Under the pieces are notes generated by a model. That model made no database searches. It saw only the letters and a program-made list of their open reading frames with translations, and had not been told where the DNA came from. Shown here piece after piece: positions 1 to 7,266 of a stretch of DNA of 38,493 nucleotides; position 1 is the stretch's first letter; every line of letters begins with the position of its first letter. Position numbers and translations under genes: made by a program. This stretch comes from Myxococcales bacterium (lineage in GTDB: Bacteria > Myxococcota_A > Polyangia > Polyangiales > Polyangiaceae), in NCBI GenBank assembly GCA_025355005.1, contig JANXLV010000119.1:1-38493 (forward strand), written 5' to 3'.

Positions 1-986
1 TTGTTCTCGACCGTCGCGGTGCGGCAGCCCGAGAGCGCCTTGACCTCGTCGAGCGGCACCGGCCCCTTGGCGATCTGCACCCGGAACTCGGCGAGCTGGC
101 CGGTCATCTCCGACATCGTGCCGGCCTTCACCAGCAGGCCCTTGTCGAGGATCGCCGTCGAGTCGCACAGCTCTTCGAGCTCCTGCAGGTTGTGGCTGGA
201 GACGATGAGCGTGCAGCGCCCGCGTCGCGACTTCACGATCTGCCTTACTTCGTAGGCGATTCGCGGATCGAGGCCGGCTGTGGGCTCGTCCAGGAGCACC
301 ACCTCTGGCTCGCCCATGATCGCCTGTGCGAGCGACACGCGCTTCGCCATGCCGTGCGAGAGGCTGGAGCAGCGGAGCTTCCACCAGTCGCGGCCGTCGA
401 CCTCTGCGAGCACCTCGCGCGCCGCGGTCTCTGCCTTGTCCTTCGGGATGTCCTGGAGGCGCGCCATGTGGAGCAAGAACTCGCCCACCGTGTCGCTCGC
501 GGGAAGGATCGCGTCCTGCGGCAGCACGCCGACGCGAGAGCGCAGCTCGTCCACGGACGTGGGCGCGAAGCCGAGCATCTCGATCGCTCCCTCGGTCGGC
601 TTCAGATAGCCGGCCATCATCGAGAACGTGGTCGTCTTGCCGGCGCCGTTCGGACCGATGAGGCCATAGACGAGCCCCGCCTTGATCTTCATCGACACGC
701 CATCGACCGCAGTCTTCGCTCCGAAGCGCTTCGTGACCTGGGTCAGCCGAACAGCGATCTCGACCTCGCGCTTCTTCTTGCCGCCCTTCTTCTTGATCTC
801 CGCCTCGGGCTTGTTCGCTACGGCAAGGTAAGGATTGTCCCCATCCTCCTTGTCGCCAGCCTCATTCCCACCGGCCTTGGCCTCGGCTTTCTCATCGACC
901 TTGGCCTCTTCCGCCTTCTCCGGCGCTGCGGCGGGAGCAGGCTCCGCGGCCTTGGGCTTCTCCGTCTGCTCGGCTTCCGCGCTCAT
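1..986 (-). CDS. ABC transporter ATP-binding protein (3' end cut by window edge)
   Basis: ATPase subunit of an ABC-2 type exporter, expected to bind ATP at the inner face of the cytoplasmic membrane and power the permease encoded just upstream. Reading leftward from 986 the frame stays open to the window edge (about 328 residues). Visible motifs are Walker A GPNGAGKTT (around residue 110-118), signature LSHGMAKR, and Walker B VVLLDEPTAGLDP followed by the H-loop SSHNL. The first ~75 residues are an unusual Ala/Glu/Lys-rich tail before the NBD begins at about EIAVRLTQVTKRFG; ABC ATPases normally start at the NBD. The start overlaps the permease stop by one base (TGATG), indicating translational coupling. 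The substrate cannot be told from sequence. Confidence 0.93.
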   Translation of the reverse strand, partial: MSAEAEQTEKPKAAEPAPAAAPEKAEEAKVDEKAEAKAGGNEAGDKEDGDNPYLAVANKPEAEIKKKGGKKKREVEIAVRLTQVTKRFGAKTAVDGVSMKIKAGLVYGLIGPNGAGKTTTFSMMAGYLKPTEGAIEMLGFAPTSVDELRSRVGVLPQDAILPASDTVGEFLLHMARLQDIPKDKAETAAREVLAEVDGRDWWKLRCSSLSHGMAKRVSLAQAIMGEPEVVLLDEPTAGLDPRIAYEVRQIVKSRRGRCTLIVSSHNLQELEELCDSTAILDKGLLVKAGTMSEMTGQLAEFRVQIAKGPVPLDEVKALSGCRTATVEN

Positions 987-1822
987 CAGATGTCCTTCCG
1001 CGAGAAGACGGTCATTCCGGCAGCGGTCGCGACAGCGGCGATCGCCGCGCACCCGCCGACGCCAGTGATGGCGCGCCATATGTGGGGCGAGAGCAGGAAC
1101 TTGTCGTAGGTGTTCGGGTACACGTACGTGAACGCCGGCCAGTCGGCGGCGACGCCGATGACCCAGAGCAGCCACAGCGCGAAGAAGCCTGCCATGGTCA
1201 CCAGCAGTGCCCATATCGGCACGCGGAAGAGCGCGCTGATGAACGTGGCGATCGCGCACCACGCCGCGCTCATGGGAAGCGTGGTGGCCCAGAAGCGCAT
1301 GCCCCAGCCGAACGTGGCGCCCGCGCTGGCCTCGCCGCGCGCGATGCAGACGACCCACACGAGGGCGTGCATGGCGAGCGTGATGGCGGAGATGGTGAAG
1401 AAGAGGCCGACGAACTTCCCGAGGAAGTACGACCAGCGGCGCGCGCGCACCGACCAGTAGCGCACGCTGCGGTACTGCACGTCGGACGCGACGGTGTCGT
1501 AGCCGAGCATGGAGATGATCAGCGGCGTGAGCCAGATGGTGAGCATCAGGACCGCGAACAGCACCTCGGGCGACGTGGACAGGCTCTTCGCCGTGTCAGC
1601 GTCATAGACTTGCGAGAGGCCCTTCTCGCGGATCGCCGCCATGTCTTCCGGGCTCATGTCGGCGAACTGGGTTCGCTTGAACTCCTGGAACTTCACGAGG
1701 AGCAGCGATGCGCCGGTTCCACCAATGAGCGCAATGACGCTCAGGATGATCCCTTTGACGCTCCGGAAATTCCTCCGTAGCTCGCGCAGCATGACCAGGT
1801 TGACTTCAGTGGCAGGGCTCAC
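986..1822 (-). CDS. ABC-2 type transporter permease
   Basis: Membrane subunit paired with the ATPase that follows it. It is 278 residues with a short cytoplasmic N-terminus, one transmembrane helix near residues 23-43, a ~45-residue soluble loop, then five more hydrophobic helices and a short C-terminal tail SRKDI. This is the usual size and layout of NosY/ABC-2 permeases. The motif around SDVQYRSVRYWSVRARRWSYFLGKF matches the conserved cytoplasmic coupling region of this family. The start is GTG at 1822 with an SD-like GGAG six bases upstream. It is probably the first gene of the operon; the dyad at 1869-1881 and the C-rich tract at 1932-1949 lie in its upstream region. Confidence 0.88.
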   Translation of the reverse strand: MSPATEVNLVMLRELRRNFRSVKGIILSVIALIGGTGASLLLVKFQEFKRTQFADMSPEDMAAIREKGLSQVYDADTAKSLSTSPEVLFAVLMLTIWLTPLIISMLGYDTVASDVQYRSVRYWSVRARRWSYFLGKFVGLFFTISAITLAMHALVWVVCIARGEASAGATFGWGMRFWATTLPMSAAWCAIATFISALFRVPIWALLVTMAGFFALWLLWVIGVAADWPAFTYVYPNTYDKFLLSPHIWRAITGVGGCAAIAAVATAAGMTVFSRKDI

Positions 1823-1868
1823 GGCGGACTCCAGTTGTGTGGCAGGAGAAAAGGGCGTGGAAGGGGGT

Positions 1869-1881
1869 GCGCAATTTGCGC
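1869..1881. promoter_or_regulatory. Perfect 13-bp palindrome between divergent genes
   Basis: GCGCAATTTGCGC has two perfect 6-bp arms around one central base. It lies 47 bp upstream of the ABC permease start and ~110 bp upstream of the HEAT-repeat gene. Size and position fit an operator for a dimeric regulator, but no cognate regulator is adjacent. Confidence 0.4.
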
Positions 1882-1931
1882 GAACAGAACGGTAGACCGC
1901 TTTCGTTTACCAAGCAAACCACAGCATTATT

Positions 1932-1949
1932 CCCTTCCCTTCCCTTCCC
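1932..1949 (-). other. Potential G-quadruplex tract
   Basis: On the plus strand there are four CCC runs separated by exactly two T each. The minus strand therefore carries four GGG runs with 2-nt AA loops, an ideal short-loop G-quadruplex motif. It lies between the divergent ABC and HEAT-repeat genes, upstream of the HEAT gene's -10-like element and on the template strand for that gene. Confidence 0.55.
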
Positions 1950-1973
1950 GTTCTGCCCGCCTTCCTTGCGTTG

Positions 1974-1979
1974 TACGCT
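1974..1979 (+). promoter_or_regulatory. -10-like element for the HEAT-repeat gene
   Basis: TACGCT ends 14 nt before the ATG at 1994, so a transcript starting about 7 nt downstream would have a leader of only a few bases. The same hexamer sits before the lysine-rich gene at 12820. No convincing -35 is seen. Confidence 0.3.
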
Positions 1980-1993
1980 CGGGTGCGACCCCC

Positions 1994-4759
1994 ATGAGCG
2001 CCGACAACAAGATTTCTGGGCTTCGTGGGCTTCGTGGGCTCGAAGAGGGCAAGCTCACTCCGGAGCAGGCCCTGTCCGCGCTCGTATCCGCCGCAACGGA
2101 GGCGCGGACCACGGCGCTTCGTGCGGAGGCCTGCTACGGCCTGGGCGCGCTGTCCGGTCGCGAGCTCGGCGTTCCGTGGGATATCGCGGAGCGGGCGGCG
2201 TTCGCGCTGCTCTCCGTTGCGCGTGAGGCGGACGCCGCCACCGAGAAGATCGACCTGCTCCACGCCATGGGCCGCGGGTTCCGCAACGTGTGGCTGATGC
2301 CGTTCGTCCACAGTCGCCTCTCCGACGACGACGAGTCCGTGGTCGCCGCTGCCATCTCCGCGGCCGGGGGCCTTGGATTTCCTGCGCTGGAGGAGCTCAT
2401 CGCCCAGGAGTTCTTGACGGACCTCCGCCCTCCGCGCCTTCGCCTCGCCGCGATCGCCGCGCTCGGACGCATGGGCGCAGAGAGCGCAGCCACGCGGCTC
2501 GTGCCGTTCGTGCGGCTCGGCGCCGAGGAAGCGGTGTGCGCGCTCTCCGCGCTGATGGAGATCCGTTCGCGCGCGGGCTGTGACGCGGCTCTGTTGCTCC
2601 TCGGCACTGATCCGCCGCGCAGGGTGAAGGTCGCTGCGGCGCGCTACCTCGCAGAGGTGGGACGCGAAGAGGTGCTCCCCACGCTCCGCGCGCTCGCCCG
2701 CGACGAGGACGCGGACACGCGCATCATCGCCGGCCTCGCATCGCGTGCGTGGAAGGCCGAGCGCAAGAACGATCCCGACGAGCGGATCCTCTCCGCGCTC
2801 ACGGAGACGGATCGGGCCGTGCGCTCGGCGCTGGCGCGCAGGCTGCGTACGCTTCCAGTGGCGGCCGTCCTCGAGCAGGCGGAGCTTCTTTTTTCGGATG
2901 ATCCGGAGGGCATCGTCCAGATCGTCGCGGAGGTGCGGGCTCCCGAGGTGACGCGCCTCTTGCTCCGCATCGCCAAGGACGAGAGCGTGGCGCTCGCCGT
3001 TCGGGCCCGTGCGGTCGGTGCGATCGAGGCGAACGAGGCATGGGAGCGCGATGCGCTCTGCGAGCTGTGTTCCCCGGACAAAGGTCCGCCCTCCGATGAT
3101 CCCGTGCGCGCCGCCGCAGCACGGACGATCGGCGCGTTCGCTCCACCGGAATACGTTCTCGACCAGCTCGCGCCGCTGTGGGATGCCGCGTCTCCCGTGC
3201 TCCGCGGCGCCCTCTTGTGGGCACTGCAGTTGACCACGCGCCCTGGCAGGCTCGGCGGCGCGGAGCGGACACGCGCGGAGGCGTGGGTGAAGCGCGCGCT
3301 CGCAGATCAGGATCCGACCGTGCGCAAGCGCGCGGCGTATGTCGCCGGCAATCTGGACGCGGCGTCCCTGGTGCCAGAGCTCACGGAGCTGGCGCGCACG
3401 GAGACCACGCGTCCTGACCTCCGCGTCGCGGCGTTCGTTGCGCTCACGGAGGTCGCGTCGCCCACGCGCTTCGCCGACCTCGTGTTCCTCTGGAACCGCG
3501 AAGATGATCCGGACGCGCTCTTCGCGGCGAGCCGCGCGATCGAGAAATCCGCGGCGTCGGCTCCAAGGTCGGAAGAACCACCGCCATCACTCGCGCGCGC
3601 ACATGATCGACTTCCCAAGCTGCTCGCGTCCGACGATGCGCGGATTCGCGCGGCCGCTGCGCGTGTTGCCGGGGTCGCCGGCGCCAGCGCGCTTCTCGGT
3701 GAGCTCGCGGCTCGTGTCGATGATCCCTCGCCGCGCGTCCGAGAGCAGGCGGTGATCGCGCTCGGCCGGTGCCACGGTCCCGAGGCGGTCCTCATCCACG
3801 CGATGAGCGACGCGGATCCGCTCATCTGCGAGCGCGCGTCGGAGGCGCTGCTGCTGATGGGTACGCAGACCGCAGTCGCCAGCGTCTTCGATCATCTCTC
3901 GCGCACGTTCGATCGCGCGGCGGCCGCACGTCTGGCCGCGCGCATCGAGTTACCCGCGCAGGCCGACGCCGCGTGGCTCGCCGCGCTCGGGCAGTCGCTG
4001 TCGCGGATGCCGCACGACGACGCCGCGTACGAGCCGCTGCTCGTCCTCAAGGTGCGCGCGCTCGAGGCCACGCGGCCCACTGTACCGAGCACGGTGGGCG
4101 TCGATGACCGCATCAAGGAGCTCTTCACCGCATGGCCACGCCTCTCCGCCGTGCGTGGATTTCAGCCGCTCGCGAAGAGCCTGCGGACCGCGGAGATGCT
4201 CCACGCGCAGGGCACGGGAGGTGACGACGCTGATCTCTCCGCAGCCATCGTCCTCTGGATGAAGTGCCTGGAGGGCTACATGCACGCGTGGCTCGGACCA
4301 CGCTTTCGCGGGCTCGCCGAGGGCGGCGGGGTGGTCTACGAGATCTCGGGGAGCATGCTCGGGACCGGTTGGCCTGCCTATCAGCGCTGGGTCGCCGAGC
4401 GCTGGACCGATCCCGTGAAGATGGGCGACGTGACGGTCGAGGTGCCGCTCCGCTCGATGCCGAACGCGCTCCGCGACCTCTCCGAGCGGCGCAGCAGGGG
4501 GTTCGACTCGCCGCCGTCGGTGACGGAGTGGGCGCGAATCATGCTGTTTTTCGCAGTGGATCATGCGTCGGGCGCGAAGAACGCTCTCCAGATCGCGTGC
4601 ACCGACGGCGGGCGGATGGTGCGCTTGATCCATTCGCTCTCGGTGCTCGCGCAGGTCCGCAACCTGGTCACGCACAGGGCGGCAGCTGGAGTTGCCACTG
4701 TCACCGCGTTCAGGCGCGCCTACTACGCGGCCTTCGACGAGCTCTGCATGATGGCGTGA
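1994..4759 (+). CDS. HEAT-repeat protein with HEPN-like C-terminal segment
   Basis: A 921-residue soluble alpha-solenoid of unknown function. Helical repeats run from about residue 20 to 700, many of the HEAT form (for example RRVKVAAARYLAEVG, DPTVRKRAAYVAGNL, DARIRAAAARVAGVAG, PRVREQAVIALGRC). The last ~200 residues are different: helical, and containing RNLVTH at 889-894 inside LAQVRNLVTHRA. That is the R-x4-H spacing and context of HEPN domains. Solenoids usually act as scaffolds; the tail could be a dimeric RNA-binding or nuclease module, which is inference. ATG 1994 was chosen over an open extension to 1835 because the upstream stretch reads as promoter sequence. A 9-bp direct repeat near 2030-2050 encodes GLRGLRGLE. 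Confidence 0.8.
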   Translation: MSADNKISGLRGLRGLEEGKLTPEQALSALVSAATEARTTALRAEACYGLGALSGRELGVPWDIAERAAFALLSVAREADAATEKIDLLHAMGRGFRNVWLMPFVHSRLSDDDESVVAAAISAAGGLGFPALEELIAQEFLTDLRPPRLRLAAIAALGRMGAESAATRLVPFVRLGAEEAVCALSALMEIRSRAGCDAALLLLGTDPPRRVKVAAARYLAEVGREEVLPTLRALARDEDADTRIIAGLASRAWKAERKNDPDERILSALTETDRAVRSALARRLRTLPVAAVLEQAELLFSDDPEGIVQIVAEVRAPEVTRLLLRIAKDESVALAVRARAVGAIEANEAWERDALCELCSPDKGPPSDDPVRAAAARTIGAFAPPEYVLDQLAPLWDAASPVLRGALLWALQLTTRPGRLGGAERTRAEAWVKRALADQDPTVRKRAAYVAGNLDAASLVPELTELARTETTRPDLRVAAFVALTEVASPTRFADLVFLWNREDDPDALFAASRAIEKSAASAPRSEEPPPSLARAHDRLPKLLASDDARIRAAAARVAGVAGASALLGELAARVDDPSPRVREQAVIALGRCHGPEAVLIHAMSDADPLICERASEALLLMGTQTAVASVFDHLSRTFDRAAAARLAARIELPAQADAAWLAALGQSLSRMPHDDAAYEPLLVLKVRALEATRPTVPSTVGVDDRIKELFTAWPRLSAVRGFQPLAKSLRTAEMLHAQGTGGDDADLSAAIVLWMKCLEGYMHAWLGPRFRGLAEGGGVVYEISGSMLGTGWPAYQRWVAERWTDPVKMGDVTVEVPLRSMPNALRDLSERRSRGFDSPPSVTEWARIMLFFAVDHASGAKNALQIACTDGGRMVRLIHSLSVLAQVRNLVTHRAAAGVATVTAFRRAYYAAFDELCMMA

Positions 4760-4817
4760 GCCATCACGTGCCGTATTTCGAGACCGTTTCCCGGGTGGCG
4801 CATCAAGCATCCTCCAG

Positions 4818-4823
4818 TACCAT
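4818..4823 (+). promoter_or_regulatory. -10-like element, leaderless layout (VWA lipoprotein)
   Basis: TACCAT lies exactly 7 nt (CAAGGGC) before the ATG at 4831. Transcription starting at the usual distance from a -10 box would begin at or next to the start codon. This is one of a recurring set in the window. Confidence 0.4.
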
Positions 4824-4830
4824 CAAGGGC

Positions 4831-5784
4831 ATGAAGCTGACACGCACCGCCGCAGCACTGGTCCTGTGTCTGGGTGCCATCGGCATCGCCTGTGGCGGGT
4901 CGGGCGGTGACAGCGCATTCGGCAACGGCAATGGCGACGATGGCGGAGGTGGCGGCGGCGGCGGAGGCGGCGGCGGTTTCGGTGGTGGGGGCGGCAACGG
5001 CAACGGCGAGGGCGGCACCGGCAACGGAGGCGAAGGTGGCGTGTGCAACGCGCCGATCGACATGTTCATCATGTTCGATCGCTCCGGCAGCATGGGGAAG
5101 GACTGCAACATCGGCGACACGACCACGTCGAAGTGGTGTCGTTCGATCAACGCGCTCTCCGGCTACTTCAACTCCGCGGGCTCGAAGGATCAGGCGGCCG
5201 CGATCCAGTTCTTCCCGCTCGACACACAGGCCGACGCTCTCTGCGGCACGGGCGACCAGTACAACGTCGCCGCGCTTCCCAAGGCTGATTTCACCACACT
5301 CCCGAGCAAGGCGTTCGACGCGCTCCTCGACTCCACCTCACCGAACAACAACAGCGGCGGCACGCCCACCGAGGCGGCCATCCGCGGCCTCACGCGCTTC
5401 AGCGCGGCGAACCGTCGCCCCGGCCGCGTAACGATCGCCATCCTCATCACGGACGGCGACCCGAACGGCTGCGATGAGGACCTGACCCATCTCTCGGACT
5501 TGCTGGACGCGCACTTCAAGGCGACAACGATCCACACGTACGTGATCGGCATGCAGGGAGCGACGTTCTCCAACCTGGAGAAGATCGCGAAGGGTGGCAA
5601 TGCGCCCACGCACCCCGACGTCGTCGGCACCATCACCGATGCGTGCGGCAACGGCAACGGTCCCTGCCTCGCGTGGAACGTCGGTGGTGGTGATCCAGCC
5701 GTGTTCACCGCTGCGCTCGCCGCGATCCAGAGCTCCGCCGACGGCTGCAAGCCTGGTGGCGGCACGGTCAATCCGCCGAAATAA
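4831..5784 (+). CDS. VWA-domain lipoprotein
   Basis: Predicted exported lipoprotein of 317 residues. The signal peptide ends GIAC with Cys21 as the likely lipidated residue; Gly at -3 is atypical for a lipobox. Residues 22-70 are almost entirely Gly/Asn/Asp, a flexible spacer. A von Willebrand A domain follows with a complete MIDAS metal site: D83-x-S85-x-S87 (FDRSGSM), T178 or T180 in GGTPTEA, and D208 in LITDGD. VWA domains bind a metal-coordinated acidic partner; the ligand is unknown. The downstream gene is convergent. ATG 4831 was chosen because the signal peptide begins there; the frame is open to 4264 only as a shadow of the preceding gene. Confidence 0.87.
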   Translation: MKLTRTAAALVLCLGAIGIACGGSGGDSAFGNGNGDDGGGGGGGGGGGGFGGGGGNGNGEGGTGNGGEGGVCNAPIDMFIMFDRSGSMGKDCNIGDTTTSKWCRSINALSGYFNSAGSKDQAAAIQFFPLDTQADALCGTGDQYNVAALPKADFTTLPSKAFDALLDSTSPNNNSGGTPTEAAIRGLTRFSAANRRPGRVTIAILITDGDPNGCDEDLTHLSDLLDAHFKATTIHTYVIGMQGATFSNLEKIAKGGNAPTHPDVVGTITDACGNGNGPCLAWNVGGGDPAVFTAALAAIQSSADGCKPGGGTVNPPK

Positions 5785-5785
5785 C

Positions 5786-5806
5786 GCCCGCTACGGGCAT
5801 TTCTTC
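5786..5806. terminator. Bidirectional hairpin between convergent genes
   Basis: GCCCG-CTA-CGGGC is a 5-bp GC stem with a 3-nt loop, followed on the plus strand by ATTTCTTC. The loop CTA is itself the TAG stop codon of the minus-strand gene. It begins 2 bp after the plus-strand stop, so it can serve both genes. The U-tract is imperfect. Confidence 0.5.
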
Positions 5807-6687
5807 GTCTCGGTCTTCGCGTGGAGATCGCCGTCGGCCGTGACGTGCACGACGGTCTGCTCCGTGGCGCCGTGATCGCCGCACGCGATGCTGACGATGT
5901 CCGCGCTGGGGTTTTTGCGCAGCTTCTCCCAGTCCGATGCGTGGTCGAGGGCGAAGGGCTCGTTCGGTTTGTCAGCGGTGCCGAACGCGTGGAGCTTGGG
6001 ATTGGACTTCGACACGCCGACCACGATCGTGGGCGTGTGCCCGCACGGACCCGCGGCCACCTGGAGCAGGAACTCCGATGCGCGGCCGTCGTGATCGTAG
6101 TCGGCGAACTTGATGATCGACGTGATGGGGCGCATCGAGATGCCCATCCTGTCGAGCGATCCCCCGCCGTCCGTGCGCCCCGCGCCGTCGGTGTCGGATC
6201 GGGTCACCGGCCAGCGCTGCACGCGCGTGTCGTTCTCCGCGAAGAGCGCGTCGAGGCGCAGGCGTTCGTCCGGCTTTCCGGGACGCGCGCGCACGAGATC
6301 CATGTCGCCGCGCTCGCCGAACGCGAAGCCCGTGCACGGGCACGTGTCCCAGCCAGAGCCCATGCAGTCGGGCAGGGGAGCGCGCGCCCACTCGAGCCGC
6401 CAGTTCTCCTTCGCGTCGTTGAGCAGGAGATCCTCGTCGTCGCGGAAGATCGTCCCGAGCGAGAGACCGGCGAGCGGATCGTTGTCCACGGCGGCGGTGG
6501 CGGACGCGCTGGCTGCGGGCGCGCTCGCCGCACCGATGCTGGTGCTGGGCGCGGGGGTGGTGGCGGATGGCTGCGCGGTCGGGCCAGCGCTGGGCTTGTT
6601 GTCGCAGCCCACGTTCGTCATGGCGACGGCGCCGCTGAAGAGGAAAAGGACGGGACGGAAGGCGTGGACACGGGGTTTTCGGGTCAT
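5791..6687 (-). CDS. Putative lipoprotein of unknown function
   Basis: A 298-residue predicted exported protein that I do not assign to a family. The signal peptide MTRKPRVHAFRPVLFLFSGAVAM is followed by TNVGC, a loose lipobox. An Ala/Thr/Pro/Ser linker covers about residues 32-70. The rest is a globular domain with a DxDGxGRxD-type acidic loop (around SDTDGAGRTDGGG) and DYDHDGRASEF, which resembles calcium-binding or FG-GAP-like loops, plus several cysteines (for example GWDTCPC). A structural or ligand-binding surface role is possible, but this is inference. It ends 6 bp from the convergent VWA gene. Confidence 0.72.
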   Translation of the reverse strand: MTRKPRVHAFRPVLFLFSGAVAMTNVGCDNKPSAGPTAQPSATTPAPSTSIGAASAPAASASATAAVDNDPLAGLSLGTIFRDDEDLLLNDAKENWRLEWARAPLPDCMGSGWDTCPCTGFAFGERGDMDLVRARPGKPDERLRLDALFAENDTRVQRWPVTRSDTDGAGRTDGGGSLDRMGISMRPITSIIKFADYDHDGRASEFLLQVAAGPCGHTPTIVVGVSKSNPKLHAFGTADKPNEPFALDHASDWEKLRKNPSADIVSIACGDHGATEQTVVHVTADGDLHAKTETKKCP

Positions 6688-7266
6688 GGCGTTTTGGCTC
6701 GACGGAGGGCGGTATCCTCGGCTACTGAAGGAGCTGTCGCAAGCGCGACGTTTGGCCTCGTCGACTCGGAAACGTGAACCCCGCCAGGCCCGAGAGGGAG
6801 CAACGGTAGCGCGGAAGAGTGTGACGGGGCCTTTCCCATTTTGTTGGGAGCTTCTTCCATTCCGTGGGGCGTTGCGGTAAGGGACACGTAGGGGTGCGGC
6901 CCGGTTCCGTGCGGCCCCGAAGGTTTGTTCCCTGCATGTTGCGGGGAGAGTTTCGTGTTCGTTTGCTCGGCTGCGTGTCCTCCTCAGGGTTTCTGATGGC
7001 GCACGCGCGGCCTTATGCCCGGGTCCTTTGGCCCCCCACCGCTGACACGTCCGTGGCTCGCTTCTTCATGCCGCAAAATCATCGTTACGCTTGCCCTTCG
7101 AAAGGCGCGCCCAAGAGCGCGGCCACCTCCACTGGAGATGGCGCGCGTGACATCAATTGGATCGGCACGAAGTCGAGCCACGCGTTCCCGGTGAGGGATG
7201 CGTGCGCTCTGCACATGATTGCATCGCACGTTGCCTTAGGCCTGAGCGGGAAAGTCGATTCCGTCC
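6688..7266. other. 579-bp gap, divergent promoter region and likely rne leader
   Basis: I see no convincing gene here. A 144-codon plus-strand frame runs from 6864 into the rne start in another frame, with composition unlike its neighbours. GTGCGGCCC occurs twice, around 6896 and 6910. It is the longest gap in the window and lies directly before the RNase E gene. Long autoregulatory 5' leaders are known for rne in enterobacteria; that this region is such a leader is inference. Confidence 0.4.

Noticed and set aside
4940..5040. G-rich tract as a G-quadruplex or repeat array
   Set aside because: It is coding sequence for the Gly-rich spacer of the VWA lipoprotein. G runs are mostly GG separated by C, explained by glycine codons.
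5821..6777. 318-codon plus-strand frame across the lipoprotein gene
   Set aside because: It is the antisense shadow of the 5791-6687 gene: Arg/His/Ala-rich, with no domain and no start signal. The minus-strand frame has a signal peptide and shares the terminator.
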